Source: Mesorhizobium sp. YIM 152430 (lineage in GTDB: Bacteria; Pseudomonadota; Alphaproteobacteria; Rhizobiales; Rhizobiaceae). Taken from it: 64,000 nucleotides of DNA. Within the stretch, counting starts at the first letter, position 1. Each line of letters starts with the position of its first letter. The notes under the pieces are model-generated. The model made no database searches and had not been told where the DNA came from. It saw only the letters and a list, made by a program, of their open reading frames with translations. The stretch spans positions 1-64,000 of the forward strand of contig NZ_JARGES010000020.1 in assembly GCF_029210365.1 (NCBI RefSeq). The letters are read 5' to 3'. This document shows, piece after piece, positions 1 to 12,135 of this stretch. Position numbers and translations under genes: made by a program.

Positions 1-12
1 GTTGTTGAGCGG

Positions 13-42
13 GTTATAGTCCCACCCCCGCAAAACTGTCAA
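13..42 (-). promoter_or_regulatory. Sigma-70 type promoter reading out of the window
   Basis: On the minus strand a TTGACA box (37-42) and a TATAAC box (13-18) are separated by 18 bases. Transcription would run leftwards off the window edge. The arrangement resembles the promoter in front of the tRNA-Leu gene near 32 kb (TTGACG, TATAGT), so the gene beyond the edge may be a tRNA or another stable RNA; that part is inference. Confidence 0.55.
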
Positions 43-300
43 CGACCAATTCAAAGTTTTTGCGAAAGTTTTGTGTCACCCAACGGAATGGCCCTCCGAA
101 AATGCCAAACCGTTCGCGCGCATGTCCGCGCGTGCCCAATTAGGGCCAGATTGACCCAGCATGGGCGGAGAAGGCGTGGATGGGTCGGGCCAGTGTCCGC
201 CGCTTCGTTGACTTCACCGGTGGCGGCGGGCAATTGTCCGTCACGGACTGCAAATCGGCGCGCTTCGATCCATCGCGGGCGCGCTTCAAGAAGAAATTGC
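43..300. other. Intergenic region upstream of the M23 peptidase gene
   Basis: About 260 bases separate the leftward promoter from the peptidase start. A frame continuous with the peptidase reaches back to 73, but its translation is arginine-rich and unlike a signal or membrane segment, so I treat it as untranslated leader. A purine-rich AAGAAG lies about 7 bases before the ATG at 301. No RNA gene was recognised. Confidence 0.5.
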
Positions 301-2247
301 ATGAACGATTTCGATCTGGCCGCACGGGAACTGGGAGACGAGCCGCCGCTCAACGGCGCCGGCCGCAACGGGCCGCCGGACCGCCGCGAGATTTCCGCGC
401 GCTGGCTGTCGGGCACGTTCCTGACCGGCATCACGTCGAGCATCCTGATGGGCGTCGCGCTCTTCGCCGCCCTCGATGCCGGCAACATCGTGCTGCGCGC
501 CTCGCAGGCCGCGACTCCGTTCGGAGGCGACCCCGCCGTCACCGCCTCGGGCGAGGCGACCAAGACCGGCCGCCTCGTCGCCTCGCGCGTCCTGGCGAGC
601 ACGTCCGACCGCCGCCGCATGGAGATCTCCACGCTCCAGCGCGAGGACGAAGTCGACATCGTGCGCACGGTTCCATTCGTTCATGTCGACATGGCGCTGG
701 CCGCGGGACACTCGACCGACCGCGACTATCCGGCTTTCGATCCGCTGGAGGTCTTCGCCGAGGAGACGCCCGCCGCGCCCACGGTGGCGATGGGTCAGAT
801 TTACGGTGCCAAGGTCGAAAGCGAAGTCAGCCTTCGGACGACGCCCTTTCCGCTCGCCGACGTCGCCTATGACATGCGCAGCGAATTGTCCGCCGAAGAG
901 GTGGAGGCCGTCGTGCGCAACACCGGCGCGATCCTGACGGATGGCGACATTCAGGTCGCCGCGCTTCATTATGTCGACCCGCAGCGTTTCGGCGACGGTC
1001 TGGCCGGCACCGCGCTCGGCAATTACGGCATCCGCGTCGTGCCCGAGAACGTCTCGATCGCCCCGCGCGAGCCGGCCGCCGGCTCGACGCCCGAATTCGC
1101 CGAGGACATGGTCGTGGCGCGCCGCGAGGAGCCGATTGCCGAGCTTCTGGCCGACGCCGGCTATGACGATCCGCCCTCGATCGCGATGGCCGAGGCCGTT
1201 GCCAAGCTGGTCGGCACCGAAACGCTCGCCGCAGGCTCCGTGCTGCGCATCGGGCTGGAGATCAGCGGCGACCGCGCCCGCATCATGCGCGCGAGCCTTT
1301 ATCAGGAAGCCGCCCACCGCGCGACGGTCGCCATCGACGACCGCGGCCAGTTCGTGCCCGGCGACGAGCCCGAACCGAACCCGGCGATCTCGATCGCCAT
1401 GCAGGGCTCGATTCCGGTCGTCGGCGCGACGGGCAATCTGCCCAGCGTCTATGACGGCATCTACCGCGCCGCCTATTCCTACGGGCTCAACCGCGACATG
1501 ACGCGGCAACTGATCCGGCTTCTCGCCGCCGAGGTCGACTATCAGTCGCGGCTCGGACCCTCCGACAGGATCGAGCTTTTCTTCTCCAATCCCGACGAAG
1601 ACGACAACGCGACCGGCGATTCGGAACTGCTCTATGTCAGCGCCTCCTTCGGCGCGACGACGCGCAGCTTCTATCGCTTCCAGATGGAAGACGGCACGCT
1701 TGACTATTTCGACGAAGACGGTCGCTCGGCGCGCCAGTTCCTGTTGCGCAATCCGGTCCCCAATGGCCGCTTCACATCTGGTTTCGGCAGCCGTCGGCAT
1801 CCGATCCTGGGCTATGTGCGCGCGCATACGGGTGTCGACTGGGCCGCGCCGCGCGGCACGCCGATCATCGCGTCGGGCAATGGAACTGTGGAAAAGGCGG
1901 GCTGGGCGGGCGGCTATGGCCGGCAGACGATCATCCGCCATGCCAATGGCTATGTCTCGTCCTACAGTCACCAGCACGCGATCGCCGACGGCGTCGTGCC
2001 CGGAGCGCGGGTCCGCCAGGGCCAGGTCATCGGCTATGTCGGCTCGACGGGGCTGTCGACCGGCAATCACCTTCACTATGAGCTGATCGTCAATGGCACC
2101 AAGGTCGACCCGATGCGGGTGCGCCTGCCGCAGAATCGCTCGCTCGAAGGCGCGGAACTGGAAGCCTTCGCCTATGAGCGCGAGCGGATCGACGCGCTCT
2201 TGAACGGCGACCCGGTCCCGCCGCTGCGCATGGCGGCGACCAACTGA
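301..2247 (+). CDS. M23 family metallopeptidase (membrane-anchored peptidoglycan endopeptidase)
   Basis: 648 residues. A cytoplasmic N-terminal tail of about 38 residues is followed by one membrane segment (about 40-58), a long periplasmic region of unclear fold, and a C-terminal LytM/M23 domain (about 490-605). The domain carries the zinc-ligand pattern HTGVD (H509, D513) and HLHYE (H590, H592). M23 enzymes of this type cut peptide cross-links in the cell wall; intact ligands suggest an active enzyme rather than an EnvC-like activator. The ATG at 301 is preferred because it begins just before the membrane anchor and has a purine-rich site upstream. It converges on an L,D-transpeptidase gene, another wall enzyme. 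The exact cleavage site cannot be told from sequence. Confidence 0.9.
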   Translation: MNDFDLAARELGDEPPLNGAGRNGPPDRREISARWLSGTFLTGITSSILMGVALFAALDAGNIVLRASQAATPFGGDPAVTASGEATKTGRLVASRVLASTSDRRRMEISTLQREDEVDIVRTVPFVHVDMALAAGHSTDRDYPAFDPLEVFAEETPAAPTVAMGQIYGAKVESEVSLRTTPFPLADVAYDMRSELSAEEVEAVVRNTGAILTDGDIQVAALHYVDPQRFGDGLAGTALGNYGIRVVPENVSIAPREPAAGSTPEFAEDMVVARREEPIAELLADAGYDDPPSIAMAEAVAKLVGTETLAAGSVLRIGLEISGDRARIMRASLYQEAAHRATVAIDDRGQFVPGDEPEPNPAISIAMQGSIPVVGATGNLPSVYDGIYRAAYSYGLNRDMTRQLIRLLAAEVDYQSRLGPSDRIELFFSNPDEDDNATGDSELLYVSASFGATTRSFYRFQMEDGTLDYFDEDGRSARQFLLRNPVPNGRFTSGFGSRRHPILGYVRAHTGVDWAAPRGTPIIASGNGTVEKAGWAGGYGRQTIIRHANGYVSSYSHQHAIADGVVPGARVRQGQVIGYVGSTGLSTGNHLHYELIVNGTKVDPMRVRLPQNRSLEGAELEAFAYERERIDALLNGDPVPPLRMAATN

Positions 2248-2307
2248 GCGGAAAACGAAGAAAGGACCGCCGAAGCAGCCCTTTCCGTTGCTTTCCGATG
2301 CGAAGCG

Positions 2308-3810
2308 TCAGTCCCGGAATTCGACCGTGACGCCTTTCGACACGAGTTTGGCCAGTTCCTGCGCGTCCCAGTTCGTCAGACGGATGCAGCCATTCGAATA
2401 GGTCTTGCCGATCTTCGATGGCTCGGGCGTACCGTGAATGCCGTAGGTCGGCTTCGACAGCGCGATCCAGACCGATCCGACCGGACCGTTCGGCCCCGGA
2501 GGAATGCGCAGGACGCGGTCATTGTTGCCCTGCTGGAAATTGATCTTGGGATTGTAGGTATATTCCGGATCGAGCGCGATACGCTCCACCGTATGCGTAC
2601 CGGTCGGCGACGGGGTTCCCTGAGAACCGATGGTCGCCGGATAGGCGACCACGAGATTGCCGCTCGCGTCGAAGGCGCGCACCTGCTTGGCGCTCTTGTC
2701 TGCGACGATGCGCGCAACCTTCTCACGTTTCGGACGCGGAACGTTGGCGACGCGGATACGCATTCCCGGACGCTCGAAATTGATGCCCGGATTGAGCGCG
2801 CGCAGATAGTTCTCGTCCATATGGAACCGCTCAGCGAGCTTCTCGGCCACGGAGGTGTAGCCGAGGCTCTCAAGCTGTGCTTTCTCGCCGTAATCCTCCG
2901 GCACCGACGCGATGAAGGGACCTGCCGCATCAATCGCCGTGATCTCGTATTCCTGGAACGCGTCGCCGCCGGTTTCCTGCAACAGCGCCTCGATCGTCTC
3001 GGGATCGTATGTGCGCAACGCCTCTCCGCGCAGGTCGCGATATGCCGCGATGGCCTTGTTGACATTGTCGCCCATCCGGCCATCGACGACGCCCGGCGAT
3101 GCACCGACGCGCGACAAGAGAATCTGTATTTTTGCCACGTCTTCGCTGGCCCCGGCCAATGAAGCGCGCGGCGTGGAGATTGACGGCGGCTGCGTGCCGG
3201 GATCGATTTCGATGACGGTGCCGGGCTGGGTCAGGCCGGTCGGCTCCTCGCCCGAGACGCTGGCCGTCGTCTGATCGCCCAGCGGCTGACGTTCCACGTT
3301 TCCCGGCAGGGCGGACGGGGGCTGTCCCTGCGGAGCGGCCAGTTGCGGCGCGCTCGGCGCGGGTTGCGGGGCTGCCATCTGCGGTCGCGGCGGCTCTGGA
3401 ATCGGTGGCGGCTCGCGGAATTCGGGAAATCCGTCGGAACGCCCGCCCGGATAGCGGCCGAGTTCGCGCAGTCTTTGTTCGCGTCTCAGACGTCGATCGT
3501 CCTCATAGGGATCGTATCGTTCGGGCACGATATAGTCGCCGCCCCACGGATCGGGCTCGATATAGCTTTCCTGACGAACGGCGCCGCCGCCTCCGCCCAC
3601 GATGGCAATGACTTCGCCCGTATACGGATCGACCAGCACTTCGCGGCCGAACTGGTCGTAATAGACATCGACCTCGCGCTGGGCGATCTGGACGTCGCCG
3701 CCCGTGTCCGCGCGCGGTTCCGGCGGTTCGGTAAGCGAGATGGCTGCACTGGCAGTGCCCGCCGAAAGGAGCATACCGAGAAGGGCGAGTGAAAACGGTC
3801 GAGCGATCAT
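2308..3810 (-). CDS. L,D-transpeptidase with peptidoglycan-binding domain
   Basis: 500 residues from the ATG at 3810; a TTG three codons upstream is possible. A signal peptide (about 1-22) is followed by a proline/glutamine-rich linker, a PG_binding_1-like stretch around residue 230, a LysM-like region, and a C-terminal YkuD domain (about 365-497). The catalytic motif is present: H459 in YGIHGTPEP and C475 in SNGCIRL. The family forms 3-3 cross-links in peptidoglycan or attaches proteins to it, in the periplasm. It is convergent with the M23 gene, with 60 bases between stop codons holding only a weak GAAAGG/CCTTTC hairpin. The long proline-rich linker suggests the catalytic domain is held at reach across the periplasm; that is inference. 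Confidence 0.9.
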   Translation of the reverse strand: MIARPFSLALLGMLLSAGTASAAISLTEPPEPRADTGGDVQIAQREVDVYYDQFGREVLVDPYTGEVIAIVGGGGGAVRQESYIEPDPWGGDYIVPERYDPYEDDRRLRREQRLRELGRYPGGRSDGFPEFREPPPIPEPPRPQMAAPQPAPSAPQLAAPQGQPPSALPGNVERQPLGDQTTASVSGEEPTGLTQPGTVIEIDPGTQPPSISTPRASLAGASEDVAKIQILLSRVGASPGVVDGRMGDNVNKAIAAYRDLRGEALRTYDPETIEALLQETGGDAFQEYEITAIDAAGPFIASVPEDYGEKAQLESLGYTSVAEKLAERFHMDENYLRALNPGINFERPGMRIRVANVPRPKREKVARIVADKSAKQVRAFDASGNLVVAYPATIGSQGTPSPTGTHTVERIALDPEYTYNPKINFQQGNNDRVLRIPPGPNGPVGSVWIALSKPTYGIHGTPEPSKIGKTYSNGCIRLTNWDAQELAKLVSKGVTVEFRD

Positions 3811-3922
3811 TTCTATCAAACCAGCCAGATGCGTTACGGTTGCACGCGATGATCAAACGTGATCATCGCCTCGCGGCGACGAGCCGACTATGGTTCATGG
3901 ACGATGAACGGGACATGAAAAT

Positions 3923-3957
3923 GGCCGGCCCGTTCTGTATTTTCGAACGGGCCGGCC
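3923..3957 (-). terminator. Strong hairpin downstream of clpB
   Basis: A perfect 13-base-pair stem (GGCCGGCCCGTTC pairing with GAACGGGCCGGCC, 9-base loop) starts 16 bases past the clpB stop codon. On the clpB strand it is followed by ATTTTC, only a short T run, so termination may be incomplete. It could also serve as an mRNA 3' stabiliser. Confidence 0.65.
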
Positions 3958-3972
3958 GGTCCGTGAATGCGA

Positions 3973-6579
<2,607 letters not shown>

Positions 6580-6678
6580 GTCTTCCTGTCTCCGTTCCGT
6601 CCCCGGCCTGGCACGCAGCGCCGGATCAGATTGTGGTGACGAGCCCCCGAATGCGGATGGCAGGCTCCGTTTCCGGCA

Positions 6679-6707
6679 ATATGGGAAGAGCCCCCCGCGC
6701 GCTCAAG
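6679..6707 (-). promoter_or_regulatory. RpoH (sigma-32) type heat-shock promoter for clpB
   Basis: Minus strand: CTTGAG at 6702-6707, a 17-base spacer, and CCATAT at 6679-6684. Alphaproteobacterial sigma-32 promoters have CTTG-type -35 boxes and CC-led -10 boxes at about this spacing. The predicted start point lies about 90 bases ahead of the clpB ATG. The match is by eye, but the gene identity supports it. Confidence 0.65.
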
Positions 6708-6730
6708 TGAACGCAACTTCGCCGGGCAAC

Positions 6731-6760
6731 AAAAAAGGGCGGTGGATGAACACCGCCCTT
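6731..6760 (-). terminator. Rho-independent terminator of the DUF4167 gene
   Basis: A perfect 10-base-pair stem (AAGGGCGGTG with CACCGCCCTT, 6-base loop) is followed on the minus strand by a run of T residues, 26 bases after the DUF4167 stop codon. It separates that transcript from the clpB promoter just downstream. Confidence 0.85.
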
Positions 6761-6785
6761 CCCGAATGGCCAAAGTCGTCGGCGG

Positions 6786-7610
6786 TCAGGCCGCCGCTTC
6801 GCCCACATCGTCCGACTTGTCGTCAGCCGTCGCCGCGCTCTCGTTTTCGTCTGCCTTGAGGCGCGGGCGGCGAGGACGGCGCGGCTTGCGTGCGCCCTCG
6901 TCGTCGCCGGCCGCTTCCGCGCTCTGAACGCTTGCGGCAAGCTGTGCCGGGCTGGAAACGGCGGTCACATCGCCTTCGCCACCGGCCTGCTCGGCGCGCG
7001 GGGCGCGCTCGCGGCGCGGGGCACGCTGCCTGCGGCCTTCAGTTGGCGTTGCATCGTCCTGGTGCAGCGCGACTTCGGCCGGAACCCCGTCGATCACCGG
7101 CTGCGGACCGCTGCCGTCGCCCATCGTCCCGTCGCGGTTTTCGCGCGGCTCGCGGTTGCCGCGATTGTCACGATCGCGATTGTCACGATTCTGGCGCTCG
7201 TCGCGGGGCTGCTGGGTCTGGTCGCCGCGCTGGCCCTGATTGCCGCTGCCGTCAAAGCCGGCATCGTTGCCGTCGCTGTCCTCGTCGTCATCCTCGCGCT
7301 GGTCGCGCTGCTGCTGCTGGGTTGCGGCCTGCTGCGCCAGCGCGGTCGCGATGATGCGGTTGTAGTGCTCGGCGTGCTGGAGATAGTTCTCAGCCATGAC
7401 GCGATCACCGGAACTCTGCGCATCCCGCGCGAGCGTCGTGTATTTTTCGGCGATCTGCTGCGCGGTCCCGCGAATTTTGACGTCCGGACCGTTGCTTTCA
7501 TAGCTTCGGGTAAGCGGATTGGGACCCTTGCGGTTATTGTTGTTTCCGTTGTTGTTATTGTTATTGTTGTTGCCGCGTCCGCGCATACGCCTGTTCTGCT
7601 GTGGCCTCAT
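6786..7610 (-). CDS. DUF4167 domain protein with N-terminal polyasparagine tract
   Basis: 274 residues from the ATG at 7610 (start MRPQQNRRM). Residues 1-13 are basic, 14-26 are asparagine broken by a single glycine, and about 30-95 form the conserved DUF4167 domain with helices predicted from EKYTTLARDAQSSGDR onward. The rest is low complexity: Q/D/N-rich, then arginine-rich blocks, then an acidic alanine-rich tail. The function is unknown. The basic N terminus and disorder would fit RNA or nucleoid association, but this is inference. It follows prmC on the same strand after a 290-base gap and has its own terminator. Confidence 0.85.
   Translation of the reverse strand: MRPQQNRRMRGRGNNNNNNNNGNNNNRKGPNPLTRSYESNGPDVKIRGTAQQIAEKYTTLARDAQSSGDRVMAENYLQHAEHYNRIIATALAQQAATQQQQRDQREDDDEDSDGNDAGFDGSGNQGQRGDQTQQPRDERQNRDNRDRDNRGNREPRENRDGTMGDGSGPQPVIDGVPAEVALHQDDATPTEGRRQRAPRRERAPRAEQAGGEGDVTAVSSPAQLAASVQSAEAAGDDEGARKPRRPRRPRLKADENESAATADDKSDDVGEAAA
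7533..7571 (-). repeat. GTT/ATT trinucleotide repeat coding the polyasparagine tract
   Basis: Thirteen consecutive codons read AAC or AAT on the minus strand except for one GGA. On the plus strand this appears as GTT and ATT triplets. Mixed codon use would slow slippage, but in-frame length change between strains is plausible. Confidence 0.8.
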
Positions 7611-7900
7611 CAGTTTCTCTTCATCTTTCAGGGATATCCATGCGGCGCACGAGCCTTGCCCGTTCCGCAATATCGCTCCGGCGATCAGCCACTCGACGCG
7701 CCGTCGCCCATTTTCCCGCTTTTCGGTTTCGCGTCACGCCCGGACATTCCCCGCGCGAAGCAAAGGCGTCTCATACGCAGAAGGCAGTTTGTGTCACGGG
7801 AACCGAATCGATGACAGCACTGCCTGCTTCGTCACATCCGGTAGCCGAAACCTAGCGGGATTGATTTGTCTTGCCAAGTCCTTTTTGCGTGCTTCCCCGG
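7611..7900. other. Intergenic region between prmC and the DUF4167 gene
   Basis: 290 bases, somewhat less GC-rich than the flanking genes. No convincing reading frame, tRNA or T-tailed hairpin was seen. It probably holds the DUF4167 promoter and leader. Confidence 0.4.
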
Positions 7901-8755
7901 TCAGCCGCGCTCCCGGAAGATCAAAACGCGATCATTGCCGCCAAGATCTTTGCGGGCCTCGTGACAGTCGAAACCGGCATCTTCGAAAATCGCGGTGACC
8001 GCATTCTTCTGGTCGTGTCCGATCTCGACGCCGATCCATCCTTTGCCGGCGAGATGCGCTCCCGCGCCCGTCGCGATGATGCGGTAGCAGTCCAGACCAT
8101 CCGCCCCGCCGTCGAGTGCGCGCTGCGGGTCGAACCCGCGCACATCTATGTCGAGAGCGCCAATATCTCTCGTTGCGATATAGGGCGGATTTGAGACGAT
8201 CACGTCGAATTCGCCGGCAACATCCGCAAACCAGTCCGACTTCAATGCCTTGAATCGATGCGCGACCCCGTTCAGGTCGGCATTGGCGGTCGCCGTTTCA
8301 AGAGCATCGTCGGAAATATCGATCCCGATGCCGTTCGCCTGCGGGCGTTCGGCCAGAAGCGCGATCAGGATCGCACCCGTTCCGGTGCCCAGATCGAGGA
8401 TGCGCAGCGGCCCGTCACCCGCCACCGCAAGCACGGCATCGACGAGGATTTCCGTGTCCGGCCGCGGCTCCAGCGTCCCCGTCGAAATGCCCATCGGCAA
8501 ACCGTAGAACTCGCGCGCTCCGAGAATGCGGTGAACCGGCTCGCGCGCCGCACGCCGCGCCAGTGCGGCCTCGATCGCTTCGGCATGCGTCGCGGCGACC
8601 AGTTGGTCCGGCCGGGCGATCAGGTCGAGCCGGGTGGTCCCGGTCACATGCTCGACGATCAGCCGCGCATCGATCTCGGCGCTGTCGATGCCGGCTTCTT
8701 CCAGGCGTTTTCGCGCCCGCCGCATCGTCTCGCCGAGTTCCACCGGTTCAGCCAT
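7901..8755 (-). CDS. prmC: Peptide chain release factor N5-glutamine methyltransferase PrmC
   Basis: 284 residues. The SAM-binding motif DLGTGTGA is at 121-128 and the substrate-glutamine motif NPPY at 189-192, diagnostic of the PrmC/HemK family. The N-terminal helical domain (1-85) recognises release factors. It methylates the glutamine of the GGQ motif in RF1 and RF2 in the cytoplasm, raising termination efficiency. Its start overlaps the 3' end of prfA by 8 bases, so enzyme and substrate are translationally coupled. Confidence 0.96.
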   Translation of the reverse strand: MAEPVELGETMRRARKRLEEAGIDSAEIDARLIVEHVTGTTRLDLIARPDQLVAATHAEAIEAALARRAAREPVHRILGAREFYGLPMGISTGTLEPRPDTEILVDAVLAVAGDGPLRILDLGTGTGAILIALLAERPQANGIGIDISDDALETATANADLNGVAHRFKALKSDWFADVAGEFDVIVSNPPYIATRDIGALDIDVRGFDPQRALDGGADGLDCYRIIATGAGAHLAGKGWIGVEIGHDQKNAVTAIFEDAGFDCHEARKDLGGNDRVLIFRERG

Positions 8756-9827
8756 GGACGCCCATATCGGCGAGCAGCTTCGACTGGTGGTCTGAGATCA
8801 GCGCGTCGATCACCTCGTCGAGTTCGCCCTGCATCACGCGGTCGAGCTTGTAGAGGGTGAGGTTGATACGGTGGTCGGTGAGCCGCCCTTGCGGAAAATT
8901 ATAGGTGCGGATGCGCTCGGACCGGTCGCCCGAACCCACCTGCGTGCGCCGCGATTCCGAGCGTTCGTCGGCAAGCCGCGTGCGCTCGATATCGAACAGC
9001 CTTGCGCGCAGGATCTGCATCGCCTTGGCGCGGTTCTGATGCTGCGACTTCTCCGCCGAGACCACCATGATACCGGTCGGCAGATGGGTGATGCGCACGG
9101 CCGAATCGGTCGTGTTGACATGCTGGCCGCCGGCGCCCGACGCGCGCATCGTGTCGATGCGAATGTCCTCGGCGCGGATGTCGATGTCGACCTCCTCGGC
9201 CTCCGGCAGCACGGCGACGGTCGCCGCCGACGTGTGGATGCGCCCGCCGCCCTCCGTTTCCGGCACGCGCTGGACGCGGTGAACGCCGGACTCGAACTTC
9301 AGCCGGGCGAAGACGCCGCGCCCGGAGACCGTCGCGATGATTTCCTTGTAGCCACCGACTTCCCCGTCGCTGGCCGAGATCAGCTCGATCTTCCAGCCCT
9401 GCGCCGCCGCGTAGCGCTCATACATGCGGAACAGGTCGCCGGCGAAGAGCGCCGCCTCGTCGCCGCCGGTGCCGGCGCGGATTTCGAGGATGGCGTTCTT
9501 CTCGTCGGCCGAGTCCTTCGGCAGCATCAGGATCTGGATTTCCTGCTGCAACGCCTCGACGCGCTCCTCGACCGCCGGCCGGTCGGCCTCGGCGAGCTGG
9601 CGCATCTCCTTGTCCAGCGAGCGGTCGGCCAGCATCGCCTCGAGGTCGGCAAGTTCGGCCTCCGCCGCCAGCAATTCGCGCACCTTGCCCACGATGTCCT
9701 GCAATTCGGAATATTCGGAAGCGAGTTTCACATAGGCATCGGCTTCCGGGCCGGCCGCCATCTGGGCTTCGAGCATCTCGAAGCGCTTGATGACCTGGTC
9801 CATCCGGTCGCGCGGCAGTTCGATCAT
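8748..9827 (-). CDS. prfA: Peptide chain release factor 1
   Basis: 359 residues, normal for RF1. The GGQ peptidyl-hydrolysis motif is at 233-235 within [15 protein letters not shown]1 reads UAG and UAA stop codons on the ribosome. The gene lies 12 bases after ptsP and overlaps prmC, forming a ptsP-prfA-prmC operon. The chosen ATG gives the standard N terminus. Confidence 0.97.
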   Translation of the reverse strand: MIELPRDRMDQVIKRFEMLEAQMAAGPEADAYVKLASEYSELQDIVGKVRELLAAEAELADLEAMLADRSLDKEMRQLAEADRPAVEERVEALQQEIQILMLPKDSADEKNAILEIRAGTGGDEAALFAGDLFRMYERYAAAQGWKIELISASDGEVGGYKEIIATVSGRGVFARLKFESGVHRVQRVPETEGGGRIHTSAATVAVLPEAEEVDIDIRAEDIRIDTMRASGAGGQHVNTTDSAVRITHLPTGIMVVSAEKSQHQNRAKAMQILRARLFDIERTRLADERSESRRTQVGSGDRSERIRTYNFPQGRLTDHRINLTLYKLDRVMQGELDEVIDALISDHQSKLLADMGVHG

Positions 9828-9839
9828 TCCTGGATTTTC

Positions 9840-12110
9840 CTAAAGTGAGATGTCGTGCTCTTGGGCAAAGCCGACGAGCAGAGCGCGTATATCGACATGT
9901 TCGCCCGTCCTGTCGAGGGTCTCGTCGATCAACGCCGTCAACAGGTCCAGCGGCAGGTCGCGCAGCATCGCCTTGACCGGGCCGATCGCCGCCGGCGACA
10001 TCGAAATCGAGCGAAACCCGACGCCCAGCAGCGCCATCGCCGGCAGCGGCCGTCCGGCCATCTCGCCGCAAAGCGTCACCGGCGTTTCGTGCCTTGTCCC
10101 CGCCCGCGTCACCTGCCGCAACAGACGCAGGAACGGCACCGAAAGCGGCGTGAACCGGTCGGCCAGAAGCGTGTTGCCGCGGTCCGAGGCCGTGACGAAC
10201 TGGAAGAGATCGTTCGAGCCGACCGAGACGAAATCGACCTTTTCCATCAACTCGTCGAGTTGCCAGAGCAGCGACGGCACTTCCAGCATCGCGCCGAGCT
10301 TGAAGCTCGTCGGAAGGTGATGTCCGAAACGGGCGAGATGGCGCACCTCGCGGTCGAAGATGTCGCGTGCCGCGTCGATTTCGGAAAGCTCGGTCACCAT
10401 CGGCAGCATGACGCGCAATTCGCGTCCCCCGGCCGCCTTGAGCAGCGCCCGGATCTGGGTACGAAGCAAGCCCGGCCGGTCGAGCGTCAGCCGGATCGCG
10501 CGCCAGCCCAGCGCCGGGTTTTCTTCCTGCCCCGCACCCTTGAAGTAAGGCAGCACCTTGTCGCCGCCGATATCGATCGTGCGGAAGGTCACCGGTTTCC
10601 AGCCCGCCGCCTCCAGAACGTCGCGGTAAAGCCGCTCCTGCGCCTCTGCCCGCGGGAAGGTCGCCGCGACCATGAACTGGAGTTCGGTGCGGAAGAGCCC
10701 GATGCCGGCCGCCCCCGCCTCGGTAAGCTGCGGCAGATCGACCGCCAGTCCCGCATTCATCATCAGGTCGATATGGACGCCGTCCTTCGTCTCCGACGGC
10801 TTGTCGCGCAATTCGCGATAAAGTTCCTGCCGCCGGGCGCGGAAGCGCACCTTTTCGGCATAGGCCGCCTCGACATCGGATTGCGGGCGCAGATGAACCC
10901 GCCCCTCCTCGCCGTCGACGATGATCGCATCGCCATTCTCGGACATCGAGACGACGCCCTTCATCTGGCCGGTGACGGGAATGGCCATGGCGCGCGCGAC
11001 GATCACCACATGGCTCGTCACCGCGCCTTCCTCCAGCACGAGGCCCCGCAATTTGTCGCGCGGATAATCCAGAAGCTCGGCCGCGCCCATCTGGCGGGCG
11101 ACGATGATGGCGTCGCGGTTCATCAATGATGCCAGCGCTTCGGGGCCGCGCCCCATCAACTGGCGCAGCAGGCGGTTGGCGAGATCGTCGAAATCGCTCA
11201 TCCGCTCGCGCAGATAGGGGTCGGTCATGTGCAGCATCCGCGCGCGCATGTCCGATTGAACCTTTTCCACCGCCGCTTCCGCGGTGAGGCCGTTGCGCAC
11301 CGCTTCTTCCAGCCGCCGGACCCAGCCGCGGTCGTTGGCGAACATGCGATAGGCCTCGAGCACCTCGCGATGCTCGCCCTCGAAGGCCACCTCGCGGCGC
11401 GACAGCATGTCGTCGATGGAAAGCCTGAGCGACCCGAGCGCTTCGCCGAGCCGTTCCAGTTCGGCATCGGTGTCCTCGTTGAAGAGATTGGTGACGACGA
11501 TGCGCGGTTCGTGGAGGACGACATGGCCGAGCCCGACCCCGTCATTGAGCGGCAGGCCGGAAAAGCTGACGGGACGTGAAAGATCGAGTTCGAGGCCGGG
11601 CCGCGTCAGCCGCGCGAGATCGCCTGTGGCGATCATCTCGGCGATCACCATGGCGATGGTTTCGAGCGCCTCCACCTCGTCGTCGCGATATTGCCGCATG
11701 GTGCGGTTCTGCACGACGAGGACGCCGAGCGTGCGCCCCGCTCTCAGAACCGGCACGCCGAGGAAGGAATTGTAGATTTCTTCACCCGTTTCCGGGAGAT
11801 AGGCGAAGGCGGGGTGCCTCTGCGCGTCGGACAGGTTGAGCGCCCGCGCGCTCGCCGCGATCGTTCCGACGAGGCCCTGGCCGAGCTTGAGCTGCGCCAG
11901 ATGGACCGAACCGGGGTTGAGGCCCTCGGTGGCGTAGAGTTCGAGGATGGAATCGGCGCGCAGCACGTAAAGCGAGCAGACCTCCGCGACCATGTTGGAG
12001 GCGATTTCGCGCACGATCCGGTCGAGCCGCTCCTGCGGCTCAAGCGCTTCCGCCATGAGTTCGCGCAGCCGTCTCAGCAATACGCGCGGTCCCGCCGCCA
12101 TGTCACGCAT
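9840..12110 (-). CDS. ptsP: Phosphoenolpyruvate-protein phosphotransferase PtsP (EI-Ntr)
   Basis: 756 residues: an N-terminal GAF sensory domain (about 15-160), then the enzyme I modules, namely the HPr-binding N domain, the phospho-histidine domain (H367 within AVTSHVVIVA) and a C-terminal PEP-binding TIM barrel. It starts the nitrogen-related phosphotransfer chain (PtsP to NPr to EIIA-Ntr), which in alphaproteobacteria signals nitrogen status and affects (p)ppGpp and potassium uptake. The start has GGAGAG upstream. It follows lysC on the same strand with a hairpin between. Confidence 0.96.
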   Translation of the reverse strand: MRDMAAGPRVLLRRLRELMAEALEPQERLDRIVREIASNMVAEVCSLYVLRADSILELYATEGLNPGSVHLAQLKLGQGLVGTIAASARALNLSDAQRHPAFAYLPETGEEIYNSFLGVPVLRAGRTLGVLVVQNRTMRQYRDDEVEALETIAMVIAEMIATGDLARLTRPGLELDLSRPVSFSGLPLNDGVGLGHVVLHEPRIVVTNLFNEDTDAELERLGEALGSLRLSIDDMLSRREVAFEGEHREVLEAYRMFANDRGWVRRLEEAVRNGLTAEAAVEKVQSDMRARMLHMTDPYLRERMSDFDDLANRLLRQLMGRGPEALASLMNRDAIIVARQMGAAELLDYPRDKLRGLVLEEGAVTSHVVIVARAMAIPVTGQMKGVVSMSENGDAIIVDGEEGRVHLRPQSDVEAAYAEKVRFRARRQELYRELRDKPSETKDGVHIDLMMNAGLAVDLPQLTEAGAAGIGLFRTELQFMVAATFPRAEAQERLYRDVLEAAGWKPVTFRTIDIGGDKVLPYFKGAGQEENPALGWRAIRLTLDRPGLLRTQIRALLKAAGGRELRVMLPMVTELSEIDAARDIFDREVRHLARFGHHLPTSFKLGAMLEVPSLLWQLDELMEKVDFVSVGSNDLFQFVTASDRGNTLLADRFTPLSVPFLRLLRQVTRAGTRHETPVTLCGEMAGRPLPAMALLGVGFRSISMSPAAIGPVKAMLRDLPLDLLTALIDETLDRTGEHVDIRALLVGFAQEHDISL

Positions 12111-12135
12111 CGACCGTTCTCTCCAACGGCGCTAC

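Noticed and set aside
73-300. N-terminal extension of the M23 peptidase
   Set aside because: The upstream codons give an arginine-rich stretch unlike a leader, and a good start with a ribosome site lies at 301.
286-2076. 596-codon open frame antisense to the M23 peptidase
   Set aside because: High GC keeps mirror frames open. Its product is arginine/aspartate-rich with no domain, while the plus strand has a complete catalytic domain.
7533-7571. CRISPR-like or tandem repeat array
   Set aside because: The repeats are single codons inside a reading frame, with no spacers or cas genes.
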